Shown here in pieces: positions 1 to 7,771 of a stretch of 64,000 bases of DNA. The stretch is from Nocardia sp. CC227C (GTDB taxonomy: Bacteria; Actinomycetota; Actinomycetes; Mycobacteriales; Mycobacteriaceae): the NCBI RefSeq assembly GCF_030767025.1, contig NZ_JASITE010000003.1, positions 372,001-436,000 on the forward strand, in the 5' to 3' direction. The notes below the pieces were generated by a model, which saw only the letters and a list, made by a program, of their open reading frames with translations, ran no database searches and was not told the DNA's origin. The translations under genes and the position numbers were made by a program. Each line of letters opens with the position of its first letter. Within the stretch, counting starts at the first letter, position 1.

Positions 1-924
1 CACCACGTCACCGTCGACGCGCAGCACCTCGGTGCGCGTCTCGCTCTCGGTCGGCGCGGCCGGTGCCGGATCGCCCTCGGACACGGCCGAATCCGCGGTG
101 GGGAGCTTCGCGGTGGGGGTGGGCTCACCCTTGGACAGCTCGACGGTCGGGGTCGGGTCGCCGTCGGTCGTCGAGGAGGTCCCGCCGCCGGACCGTTCGG
201 ACTCGGCGGGCTTCGGCAGCACTTCGGTGCGGGCGGTGGCGTTCGAATCGTTCTCGCGCATCGGTGGTTCCGCGCGCAGTTCGCTGGCGGCGGCCTGCCG
301 CGCCGGGTCGGGCTCGTAGTGGTCGGGCAGCGTGGTGTACGGCCCGTACGGTGAGGTGGTGCCCGGGTATCCGGTCCACTGCGGTGAGCCGGGGAACGCG
401 GTGCCCGGGTAGCCGGTGGTCGTCGGATAACCCATCGCGGCGAATCCCGAATCCAGGCTTCCCACCGGCGGTTCCGGCTGCCGCTGGTAGAGCAGCCACC
501 AGCCGCCCAGCATGAGCGCGAAGCTGATGAGTCCGGAGCCGCCGAGTCCGGTGCCGACGGGTCCGGCGGTCATGATCGCGATGCCCAGCGCCACCATCAA
601 CACGATGGTCTTGGTGTGCGACTGCGAACTGCTTCCCTTCCCGAACAGCGATTCGGCGGCCGACGCCTCGTCGCCCTCCTGTCGCATGAGCACCCAGCTC
701 GCCAGGTACAGGACGATGCCCGCGCCGCCGAAGAAGGCCGAGATCACGAAGGCGACCCGCACCAGCACCGGATCGACGTTGTACCGCCGACCGAATCCGG
801 CGGCCACGCCCGCGATCGGCCCCTGCCGCGGCATTCGTACCGGCCGGGTGTGCCAGAGATGATGAAGCTGATCGCTGAAGCTGCCCCGTCCGGCGCCACT
901 GGACCAGTCGCTCGCTGAGTTCAT
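1..924 (-). CDS. PspC-domain membrane protein, EsrI/LiaF-like (3' end outside window)
   Basis: The frame is open from an ATG at 924 to the window edge, so the C-terminus is missing. After a short polar start comes a PspC domain (about residues 25-75: 'GVAAGFGRRYNVDPVLVRVA' followed by a hydrophobic helix ending WVLMRQEG). A second hydrophobic segment (TIVLMVALGIAIM..., then ALMLGGWWLLY) follows, and then a long Pro/Thr/Glu-rich tail. It diverges from a PspC-containing histidine kinase and a response regulator. In Corynebacterium glutamicum this arrangement is EsrI-EsrSR, where EsrI is a membrane inhibitor of an envelope-stress two-component system (known from that organism; inferred here). 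The PspC assignment is strong; the inhibitor role is by context. Confidence 0.8.
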   Translation of the reverse strand, partial: MNSASDWSSGAGRGSFSDQLHHLWHTRPVRMPRQGPIAGVAAGFGRRYNVDPVLVRVAFVISAFFGGAGIVLYLASWVLMRQEGDEASAAESLFGKGSSSQSHTKTIVLMVALGIAIMTAGPVGTGLGGSGLISFALMLGGWWLLYQRQPEPPVGSLDSGFAAMGYPTTTGYPGTAFPGSPQWTGYPGTTSPYGPYTTLPDHYEPDPARQAAASELRAEPPMRENDSNATARTEVLPKPAESERSGGGTSSTTDGDPTPTVELSKGEPTPTAKLPTADSAVSEGDPAPAAPTESETRTEVLRVDGDVV

Positions 925-1118
925 GCTCCCATGGTCGCGCCGCCCGCCGCCCACCCGCATCGGGGTTCACCCTGAAAAAGGGCCTGAACTCCGCCGACCA
1001 GTCGCCGGATGGGCGGTAGGGCAGCCGCCACCAACCCCGACATCGCCACCACGGCGAGTCGGCGCAGACGCGCCTTGCTCACTTGATCCTCCAGCGTCGT
1101 CGCTCGTATCGCCGACAT
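921..1118 (-). CDS. Possible small membrane protein upstream of the PspC gene
   Basis: A 65-codon frame starts at an ATG at 1118 and ends in a TGA that overlaps the PspC gene's ATG (ATGA at 924-921), which would allow translational coupling. It carries one hydrophobic stretch (LAVVAMSGLVAAAL) between basic segments. No family is recognised and codon evidence is weak. The rest of the 925-1292 gap holds the divergent promoters for the PspC gene and the kinase. This may be a chance frame across that promoter region. Confidence 0.25.
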   Translation of the reverse strand: MSAIRATTLEDQVSKARLRRLAVVAMSGLVAAALPPIRRLVGGVQALFQGEPRCGWAAGGATMGA

Positions 1119-1292
1119 ACTTACTCGGCGGTCAGATGCCAGCTCACAGCACATGACAGCAATGCGCTATCGGCAGCCGGCCGAGCATTGCCCGGTCCGG
1201 CTGTGCATGTGCACAAGCCCCTCGGCCTCAGGGTGTGAATCCGGGTGTTACCGGATGCCGCGGTGTCGGGTGTGCGTGCCACTATCGAAGGC

Positions 1293-2672
1293 ATGTACCC
1301 ACCGGTGCCCTTCTTCGACCCTGCCCAGGGGCAGGCCGTCGCGCCCGTGCCGCGGCTGACGCGGCGCTCCGGCGGGCGGATCGTCGGGGGCGTGGCCGGT
1401 GGGCTCGCCGATCATCTCGGTGTCGACGTGTTCAAGGTGCGGATGGCCTTCGTTCTGCTGTCCGCGCTGGCCGGGGCGGGAATCCTGGCGTACGGACTGC
1501 TGTGGATCTTCACCCCGGGCGGTGGGGACGACACCCCGCCGTCGGCGCGGGAGCGGCGGCAGGGCATCGGGTTGGCGCTGCTCGGCCTGGCGCTGTCGGT
1601 GGCCATGGCGTGGGTGTTCAGCGGGACCGCCGCCCAGGTGATCGGGCCGATCATCGTGGTGGCGGTCGGCGCGGCCCTGGTGTGGCGCGAATTCGACGAG
1701 GACGGCCCGCGCTCGGTGCTCGGCCTGCCCGCCAGGGCGTCGGTGGTGACCTGGGCGCGCATCGTCGGCGGGGCCACCCTCATCGTGGTCGGTCTCGGCG
1801 TGGTGGTGCTGGCGCGCATCGACCTGAGTTCGCTCGGTTCGGCGCTGCTGGCGGTGGCGGTCACCCTGATCGGTGCGGGACTGCTCACCGTGCCGCTGTG
1901 GCTGCGCATGATGCGCGCGCTCAACGACGAGCGCTCCGCCCGCATTCGCAATGAGGAGCGTGAGGAGATCGCCTCGCATCTGCACGATTCCGTATTGCAG
2001 ACCCTCGCCCTGATCCAGCGGCAGGCCGACAATCCGCAGGAGGTGGTGCGGCTGGCCCGCAGCCAGGAGCGGGAACTGCGCAAATGGCTGTTCGACGACA
2101 CCGGGCCCGCGCATTCCAGTCTGGCGGCGGCGCTGCGCACCATCGCCGGTGAGGTGGAGGACCAGCACGGCGTGAAGGTCACACCGGTGACGGTCGGCGA
2201 CGTCACCATGGATCTCGACGACAGCGGCAGCGGGCTGCCCAAGGAGCATTTCACCGCCATCCTGGGGGCCACCCGGGAGGCCCTGGTCAACGCCGCCAAA
2301 CACGCGGGCGTGCCGTCCATCGACCTGTTCGCGGAGGTCGAACCGCATCAGGTGAGCGTATTCGTGCGCGACCGCGGCAAGGGGTTCGACCCGGACGCCG
2401 TCTCCGCCGACCGGCAGGGCCTGGCCAAATCCATTCACGGCCGGATCGAACGCCGCGGCGGCACCGTCGAGGTGAAGTCGGAACCGGGCCGCGGCACCGA
2501 GGTGCGAATCTTCATGCCGCGCAAGGACGGAGCCGAGGAGCGGCTGGTCGTTCGCACCGACGACCCCGTGTCGGGCATGGAGCCGGACGGCGAATCGGAC
2601 GCCGAGGCTGCCGCTGGACCAGCGGACGACGGCCGGGTGACCGGTGACGCGACCGTGGAGGGTCGGCGCTGA
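1293..2672 (+). CDS. PspC-domain sensor histidine kinase, EsrS/LiaS-like
   Basis: 459 residues from ATG 1293; longer upstream starts would run into the divergent promoter. An N-terminal PspC domain (about 20-75, GGVAGGLADHLGVD...) is followed by four more hydrophobic helices (to about residue 205). The kinase core is of the NarL/HisKA_3 type: the phospho-acceptor motif HLHDSVLQTL has its His at about residue 231. There is an N box (EALVNAAKHAG) and G boxes (DRGKGFDPD and GRGTEVRIF). The protein ends in an acidic tail. It is followed 70 bp later by its response regulator and diverges from a PspC protein. It would sense membrane or cell-wall stress and phosphorylate the regulator; this role is transferred from EsrS. 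Confidence 0.87.
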   Translation: MYPPVPFFDPAQGQAVAPVPRLTRRSGGRIVGGVAGGLADHLGVDVFKVRMAFVLLSALAGAGILAYGLLWIFTPGGGDDTPPSARERRQGIGLALLGLALSVAMAWVFSGTAAQVIGPIIVVAVGAALVWREFDEDGPRSVLGLPARASVVTWARIVGGATLIVVGLGVVVLARIDLSSLGSALLAVAVTLIGAGLLTVPLWLRMMRALNDERSARIRNEEREEIASHLHDSVLQTLALIQRQADNPQEVVRLARSQERELRKWLFDDTGPAHSSLAAALRTIAGEVEDQHGVKVTPVTVGDVTMDLDDSGSGLPKEHFTAILGATREALVNAAKHAGVPSIDLFAEVEPHQVSVFVRDRGKGFDPDAVSADRQGLAKSIHGRIERRGGTVEVKSEPGRGTEVRIFMPRKDGAEERLVVRTDDPVSGMEPDGESDAEAAAGPADDGRVTGDATVEGRR

Positions 2673-2742
2673 CCGCCGCATCGGCGCAGCGTGTGGTACG
2701 GATGTGGGTGGGTTCGATCCGCTGGCAGCGTGAGGAGATGCA

Positions 2743-3384
2743 GTGAGTGTCCGGGTCTTTCTCGTCGACGATCACGCCGTATTCCGGTCGGGAGTGCGCG
2801 CGGAGCTGAGCCGGGAAACCGATATGCGGGTGGTCGGTGAGGCCGGTGGGGTGGCCGAGGCGATCGCCGGGATCAAGGCCAGCACTCCGGATGTGGTGCT
2901 GCTGGATGTGCATATGCCCGACGGCGGTGGTGTCGCGGTATTGCAGGGGATCGAGGCGGGGCCGGTGTGCTTGGCGCTCAGCGTCTCCGATGCGGCCGAG
3001 GATGTGATCGCGGTGATTCGCGCGGGGGCGCGCGGCTATGTCACCAAGACCATCTCGGGGCCGGAACTGGCCGACGGTATCCGCCGGGTGGCCGGGGGCG
3101 ACGCGGTGTTCAGCCCGCGGCTGGCCGGGTTCGTGCTGGATTCCTTCACCGGCCGGTCCCAGGTGCCGGAGCCGCCGCTGGATCCGGAACTGGATTCGCT
3201 CACCCCGCGTGAGCTGGAGGTGTTGCGCCTGCTGGCGCGCGGCTACACCTATCGGGAGATCGCCGAGACTCTGTTCATCTCGGTGAAGACCGTGGAGACG
3301 CACGCCTCCAATGTGCTGCGCAAGACGCAGCAGTCAAACCGCAACGCCCTCACCCGCTGGGCGCATCGTCGGCGCATCGACTGA
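2743..3384 (+). CDS. NarL/FixJ-family response regulator, EsrR/LiaR-like
   Basis: 213 residues from GTG 2743, with AGGAG about 6 bases upstream. The receiver domain shows the acidic pair D9/D10 (FLVDDH), phospho-acceptor D55 (VVLLDVHMPDGG), a Ser in the switch position (LSVSD) and the conserved Lys (YVTKTI). The C-terminal LuxR-type HTH spans about 145-205 (LTPRELEVLRLLARGYTYREIAETLFIS, then VKTVETHASNVLRK). It forms a two-component pair with the PspC kinase just upstream and ends before a strong hairpin terminator. Homologues control cell-envelope stress genes, including their own locus. Confidence 0.9.
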   Translation: MSVRVFLVDDHAVFRSGVRAELSRETDMRVVGEAGGVAEAIAGIKASTPDVVLLDVHMPDGGGVAVLQGIEAGPVCLALSVSDAAEDVIAVIRAGARGYVTKTISGPELADGIRRVAGGDAVFSPRLAGFVLDSFTGRSQVPEPPLDPELDSLTPRELEVLRLLARGYTYREIAETLFISVKTVETHASNVLRKTQQSNRNALTRWAHRRRID

Positions 3385-3777
3385 GCGGCACGCGCCATCC
3401 TGCCCGCCGGGTCCCCTCCGCTCGGCGGGCAGGATGCTGCGCGAACCGGTGGCGCGGTGCCGCCGATCCCGCTGGACTATCTGGGTGCTGAGCCGGACGA
3501 CGGCCTCCTCCAGGGTGATTCCGAGATCCTCGGCGCGGGCCGCGGCCAGTTCGAAGGCGAGCAGCACATCCTCGGGTGGCAGGTCACCGGCCGCCGCCGT
3601 GGCCAGATCGAAGTCGCCGAGAAATTCGTCGAGCGCCATTCCGCTCATCGCCTGCACCTTGGTCAGGAAGCGTTCGGGCAGCCAGCTCAGGGTCCAGCCG
3701 TTGCCGCGGGGATCGTAGATCGCGATTTCCGGGGTGAGATCGCTGGTGATCGACCAGTCGGTGATCCGGAGTGTCAT
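3334..3777 (-). CDS. Conserved hypothetical protein, 147 residues
   Basis: The start is an ATG at 3777 behind a good AGGAGG (minus strand, about 8 bases upstream). An in-frame start further upstream (3870) lies in AT-rich leader. The sequence from MTLRITDWSIT through about residue 105 (DLGITLEEAVVRLSTQIV) looks like a compact folded protein with an acidic helical middle. The last 40 residues are Arg/Gly/Pro-rich and are encoded over the hairpin terminator of the convergent response regulator and the last 51 bases of that gene. The natural stop may therefore have been lost. No family is recognised. Confidence 0.55.
   Translation of the reverse strand: MTLRITDWSITSDLTPEIAIYDPRGNGWTLSWLPERFLTKVQAMSGMALDEFLGDFDLATAAAGDLPPEDVLLAFELAAARAEDLGITLEEAVVRLSTQIVQRDRRHRATGSRSILPAERRGPGGQDGACRSVDAPTMRPAGEGVAV
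3397..3435 (+). terminator. Hairpin terminator after the response regulator
   Basis: A perfect 13-bp inverted repeat (ATCCTGCCCGCCG at 3397-3409, CGGCGGGCAGGAT at 3423-3435) with a 13-nt loop lies 13 bases after the regulator's stop codon. There is no T-run, as usual in this GC-rich group. It overlaps the 3' part of the convergent hypothetical gene. Confidence 0.7.
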
Positions 3778-4203
3778 GGTGCTCGCCTCCTGCACAAGGT
3801 TCTCGTGACTTGGCTTGTTGGCGTGAATGTTTCGCGGGTAGGGCCGTAACTCAATGCTAAGAGTCGCCACTTCGAGTCGTCAATAAAGCTTTAGTGACTT
3901 GTGATGATAATTGATAAGCATTTCTGCTCTAATTTAGGCAGTAGGAATAGATTTCGGCGCGAGTAGGATGATAAATGTCCGGCGGGCGGCGCGAAGCGGT
4001 GTAAGAACACCACCGAAGGCCGCGTGGGCTACCGTGCATCCCGTGTCACCCGGATCGGGGCTTATGGCGCTGTGCCGCACGAAGTTCCAGGTGAAAGGGC
4101 ATAACATCCGTCACTCGACAACCGATGACACATCGTGATTAGAATGTCGCCTCGTGACACTCTGTGTGCACGCGAATTCCGGGCGACCGACAGGAGGCGC
4201 CCG
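3778..4203. other. AT-rich divergent intergenic region
   Basis: No gene is supported here. About 3840-3980 is markedly AT-rich compared with the rest of the window (for example runs such as aataaagctttagtgactt and gatgataattgataagc). The region separates the minus-strand hypothetical gene from the XRE regulator, so it must hold both promoters. The base composition suggests a promoter/operator island or a remnant of foreign DNA. Confidence 0.5.
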
Positions 4204-5238
4204 ATGACCCGGCCCGCGGACAACGAGCGGATTGGCGAGCTGGTACGCCGCCTGCGTATCGAACGCGGCTATACCCAGGCGTCCCTGGCGGCCAAGGCGG
4301 ACTGTTCGCGCAGCCTCATCCAGCAGATCGAGAACGGCACCCGCATCCCGCCGCTACCGCTGCGGGAGCGGCTGAGTCTGGCGCTGGGAGAGGAACTTCC
4401 GATGTCGGGCCCGGCCGAGCCCGGCGAGGCCGCCGGCAGCGAGTACTACGAGCTGCGCATGCGGTTCAACGTGCTGCTCGGCAAGGACCCGCAGCTGGTG
4501 GAGCGCGCCCTCGTCATCGCCCAGCGCCTCATCGACGCGGCGGGCGCGCGCGACGACATCGAACCGCTTCGCCTCATCGCCGACCGGCAGTTGGAACGCG
4601 CGGAAGAGATTCTGGCGCAGATACCCTCACGCAGCGCCACGGTGTGGGAGTGGAACACGGTGCTGGACTGGCTCACCATTCTCGGCCAGGCCACCCACTC
4701 CGTGCGCGCCATCCACACCGCGGACCTGGGCACCATCGGCGGCGACGTCGGCGACGACTACCACCAGGCCATTCTGCGGCTCGCCGACTCCGGACGGGAT
4801 GTGCGGCGGATGTACGTGCTCGACGGCATCGACGATGTGGTGCCCTACGAGGACAAGCTCTGGCGGCAGGCGCGCGCCGGCGTGGTGAGCATCCTGGTCA
4901 AGCGCGAACACGCCCGCAACGCCCAGAGCATGCTGGTGGTCGACGAACGCTATGTGGCCGTCGGCGAGTACGACTACTCCCGGCAGGCGCGCGTCGCGAC
5001 CCGCTTCTCCGCGCTCAAACACGATGTGGAATTCGCGGTGAAGCGGTTCGAGAAGCTCTACGACCTCGCCCGGGACGGCTCGGCCATCACCGTCAACGGG
5101 ATCGTCGCCGCGCCGGAGTTGGCACGCTACGAGCGGCTCACCGACGACGGCTGCCGCGAGCTGTTCCGCGAAGCGCTGGAACGGCAGTGGCGGGAACTGT
5201 CCGCACCCGGGGAGGCGCTGCGAGGTGATCGGTGGTGA
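4204..5238 (+). CDS. XRE-family transcriptional regulator with a large C-terminal domain
   Basis: 344 residues. ATG 4204 is chosen because AGGAGG sits 6 bases upstream; a frame upstream to 4135 has no such site. The N-terminal Cro/C1-type HTH spans about residues 8-62 (LVRRLRIERGYTQASLAAKADC, then SRSLIQQIENGTRIP). The remaining 270 residues form an alpha/beta region of unknown fold, ending with a segment (SMLVVDERYVAVGEYDYS) that resembles phospholipase-D-like repeats but lacks an HKD motif. It overlaps the downstream aminotransferase start by a few bases, so it probably regulates its own operon. The ligand is unknown. Confidence 0.8.
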   Translation: MTRPADNERIGELVRRLRIERGYTQASLAAKADCSRSLIQQIENGTRIPPLPLRERLSLALGEELPMSGPAEPGEAAGSEYYELRMRFNVLLGKDPQLVERALVIAQRLIDAAGARDDIEPLRLIADRQLERAEEILAQIPSRSATVWEWNTVLDWLTILGQATHSVRAIHTADLGTIGGDVGDDYHQAILRLADSGRDVRRMYVLDGIDDVVPYEDKLWRQARAGVVSILVKREHARNAQSMLVVDERYVAVGEYDYSRQARVATRFSALKHDVEFAVKRFEKLYDLARDGSAITVNGIVAAPELARYERLTDDGCRELFREALERQWRELSAPGEALRGDRW

Positions 5239-6647
5239 ACCACCGGTTCGAACTGGGTGCCCGTACCAGCCGCTCGGAGGAGCGCAAGCGTGAGGTGCGG
5301 CGGTATCTGGGTGCGGCGCAGTGGTTTCCGGGTACCGATGGGCGAATCTATCCGGAGGTCATCGACGCCTATCACGGGGAGACGGGGCTGGCCCCGGACG
5401 CGAAGGCCGTCGCGGCACTGGACCGGGCCTGGAACGAGCTGCTGCGACTGGAACGCCCGGCGGAGTACCGCGACGGGGTGCTGTACGACAAACGCCAGCC
5501 CATGATTCTGCGAGAGTTGGCCGCCGACAAGCTGTTCGGGCGGCTGTGGCAGCCGACGGCCGAGGTGGACGGGGTGCGGGTGCGGCCGGAGGAGGTCGTG
5601 GTCTGCCCGTATTCGAGCACGGTGCTGCTGGAGGAGGCCGTGGCAACGCTGGCCCGGCCCGGCGGGGTGATCGTCTGCCCCGAGGGGTTCTACAAGAGCT
5701 CCAGCATCCATGTGGAGAAGTACGGGCTTGCCATCGTGACCTGCCCCGCCACCGCCGACGACGCGTTCCGGATCGACCCGGAGGCGCTGGCGCGCTGCCT
5801 GGACGGCTATGCGGCGCAGGGGCGGCTGTGCGGGGTGCTGCTGACGCTGCCCGGGAATCCGGTCGTCGCCGACTATTCGGCGGAACAGCTGGGCGAGATC
5901 GCGCGGGTGCTGTTGGAACGGGACGTGCCCGTCATCTGCGATATGGCCTTCGACCGGCTGGTGGAGCACATCCCGCTGGCCGCGGTGCGCGTCGCGGGCG
6001 CCGACGGGGTGCGGCGGATGTACGACCGGGTGCTGACCGTCACCGGTAATTCCAAGGGCTACAACGCCTTCGGGCCCTGCAAGTTCGGTGCGGCCTGCAC
6101 CGGTGACGCGGTGTGGCTGCGGGAGGTCAGGGATCGGCTGACCATCGCCTTCCAGCGGGAGACCACCCATCTGGTGCGCGCCACCCTCGAGCACACGGGG
6201 GAGGAGTACTTCAGGGTCAATCGGGCGCGCATGCGGGCGCAACTGGAGCGGGCGCGGGTGCGGATCGAAGGTCTCAACGCCCGGGTCGGGGTACCGGCGC
6301 TGCGACCGCTCGGCAGTCCGCAGGGCATGTTCCTCACCGTGGCCTTCGACCGCGCCATCCTGGAATCCGCCGGGGTGCACAGCAGTGCGCAGCTCGAGGA
6401 TGTGCTGTTGGTCGCCGCCGGAATCGACAGCGTGGCCCTGGACCGCACCGGGTCGCCGCGGCTGGGGGTGCGGCTCAATGTGCTCGCGCCGCGCAAGGCT
6501 CCCGGCAGCGAATCCGCCGATCTGCTCGACGAATTGTTCGACCGGATCGAACGATTGGTGCTGGATATGGTGTCCGGTCTGACGTATCGGCAGGTGCTGG
6601 CCGGGCGGGGGCTGCCCGATCTGCCCGAGTTCGCGGCGGCATCGTGA
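5232..6647 (+). CDS. PLP-dependent aminotransferase, class I/II fold
   Basis: 471 residues. GTG 5232 has GAGG 6 bases upstream and overlaps the regulator's stop; a GTG at 5235 would also do. Fold-type I features are visible: a small-molecule binding region with CDMAFDRLVEH (the Asp expected to contact the PLP ring nitrogen) and the Schiff-base Lys at about residue 275 in TGNSKGYNAFGPCKFG. The N-terminus is longer than in typical AspC-type enzymes. The substrate cannot be told from sequence. Its place between an XRE regulator and an amino-acid-dehydrogenase-like protein suggests metabolism of an unusual amino acid. Confidence 0.8.
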   Translation: MVNHRFELGARTSRSEERKREVRRYLGAAQWFPGTDGRIYPEVIDAYHGETGLAPDAKAVAALDRAWNELLRLERPAEYRDGVLYDKRQPMILRELAADKLFGRLWQPTAEVDGVRVRPEEVVVCPYSSTVLLEEAVATLARPGGVIVCPEGFYKSSSIHVEKYGLAIVTCPATADDAFRIDPEALARCLDGYAAQGRLCGVLLTLPGNPVVADYSAEQLGEIARVLLERDVPVICDMAFDRLVEHIPLAAVRVAGADGVRRMYDRVLTVTGNSKGYNAFGPCKFGAACTGDAVWLREVRDRLTIAFQRETTHLVRATLEHTGEEYFRVNRARMRAQLERARVRIEGLNARVGVPALRPLGSPQGMFLTVAFDRAILESAGVHSSAQLEDVLLVAAGIDSVALDRTGSPRLGVRLNVLAPRKAPGSESADLLDELFDRIERLVLDMVSGLTYRQVLAGRGLPDLPEFAAAS

Positions 6648-7636
6648 TCGTCGGCGTACTGCGTGAGACGGCTCCCCGGGAACGGCGGGTCGCGCTGACC
6701 CCCGGCGATATTCGGGGATTGGCGGCGGCGGGCGTCGAGGTGGTCGTGGAACGCGCGGCCGGGCTCGCGGCCGGATTCGCGGACGCCGACTACACGGCGG
6801 CGGGTGCCGGCGTCGTGGCCGACCGGCAGGTGGTATTCCGCCGCTCCGACGTGGTCGCCTGGGTGAAAAAGCCCGCGTTCGAACTGGATTCGATGCCGCT
6901 GCGCCCGGGGACGCGATTGGTCGGATTCCAGGATCCGATCGCCCGCCGCGACGAGATCGCCGCCCTGCGGGCGCGCGGCATCGACTCGGTGGCCTTCGAA
7001 CTCGTCCCGCGCACCGATCCGCCCGCACCCCATGACGCGCTCTCCGCCATGAGCCGCTTCGCCGGGCGGCTCGCCTATGCCGAAGGGCGGGAACTGCTTT
7101 CGCCCCGGAACCGGCCGCTGCGTGCCCTGATCCTCGGCTGTGGGCAGGCCGGGCTGGCCGCCATCGCCGCCGCCGTCGAGTGCGGTGACGAGAAGCCGAC
7201 GGTCTTCGGCAACCGCATCGAGCAGGAGCCCGCCGCATTCGCCTGCGGCGCAGGGGCCTTCGTCGCGGATACGAACCCGGACCGCATCCGCGGCCACATC
7301 GGGCGCGAAACCCCGGACCTGGTCTTCTGCGCGGCCGTGCACCGCGGTGAGCGCGCACCCTCGCTGCTCGATGCCGACGCGTTGCACGCTCTCGGTGCGG
7401 GTGCGGGTGCGGGTGCGGGTGCGGGTGCGGGTGCGGTGGTGGTCGATCTCGCGGCGAAGGCGGGCGGGAACTGCGTCGCGACCCGCGTGGACACCACGAC
7501 CACCCTCGCCCATGGCGTTGTGGTCACCCACCGTTCGAACTACCCCGCCGCACAACCCCGCGCTGCCAGCGTGGCGTACGGCGCGGCCACCGCCGCCATG
7601 ATGCTGCGACTCTGCGGCTCCGCCCCGTACCGCTAG
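6644..7636 (+). CDS. Alanine dehydrogenase/PNT alpha-like NAD(P)-binding protein
   Basis: 330 residues from GTG 6644, which overlaps the aminotransferase stop (GTGA). The N-terminus (GVLRETAPRERRVALTPGDI) is the AlaDh_PNT N domain. A Rossmann motif GCGQAG lies in the middle, and VVVDLAAKAGGNC matches the transhydrogenase alpha subunit signature. Length is slightly short of PntA-N or Ald (about 370) and similar to carboxyethyl-ornithine synthase-type relatives. There is no PntB neighbour, so it is unlikely to be a proton-pumping transhydrogenase. A seven-copy GGTGCG repeat adds seven Gly-Ala pairs just before the last strand. The likely role is NAD(P)-linked redox or imine chemistry with the adjacent aminotransferase (inference). 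Confidence 0.7.
   Translation: MIVGVLRETAPRERRVALTPGDIRGLAAAGVEVVVERAAGLAAGFADADYTAAGAGVVADRQVVFRRSDVVAWVKKPAFELDSMPLRPGTRLVGFQDPIARRDEIAALRARGIDSVAFELVPRTDPPAPHDALSAMSRFAGRLAYAEGRELLSPRNRPLRALILGCGQAGLAAIAAAVECGDEKPTVFGNRIEQEPAAFACGAGAFVADTNPDRIRGHIGRETPDLVFCAAVHRGERAPSLLDADALHALGAGAGAGAGAGAGAVVVDLAAKAGGNCVATRVDTTTTLAHGVVVTHRSNYPAAQPRAASVAYGAATAAMMLRLCGSAPYR
7394..7435 (+). repeat. In-frame hexanucleotide microsatellite (GGTGCG)7
   Basis: Seven exact copies of GGTGCG run inside the AlaDh/PNT-like gene and encode (Gly-Ala)7. Because the unit is 6 bp, gain or loss of copies would keep the frame and only change loop length. Confidence 0.95.
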
Positions 7637-7661
7637 GGCCTCCGCCCCGTACCGCTAGGGC
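7618..7661 (+). repeat. 22-bp tandem duplication spanning the stop codon
   Basis: Two adjacent copies of a 22-bp unit that starts ctccgccccgtaccgctagg (7618-7639 and 7640-7661). The first copy contains the final codons and TAG stop of the AlaDh/PNT-like gene. Confidence 0.9.
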
Positions 7662-7771
7662 CGGTTGCCGGATGCTCGGCCGCAGTGGATACCGCCGCGG
7701 TGGATACCGCCGCCCCGGCGCATGCCGTGTGACCGAGGCGCGGACCCGGGCACGCCCGTGGTGCGGGGCGG

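Noticed and set aside
5127..7358. A 743-codon minus-strand frame opposite the aminotransferase operon
   Set aside because: Shadow frame of two well-supported genes; Arg/Pro/His-rich without domains.
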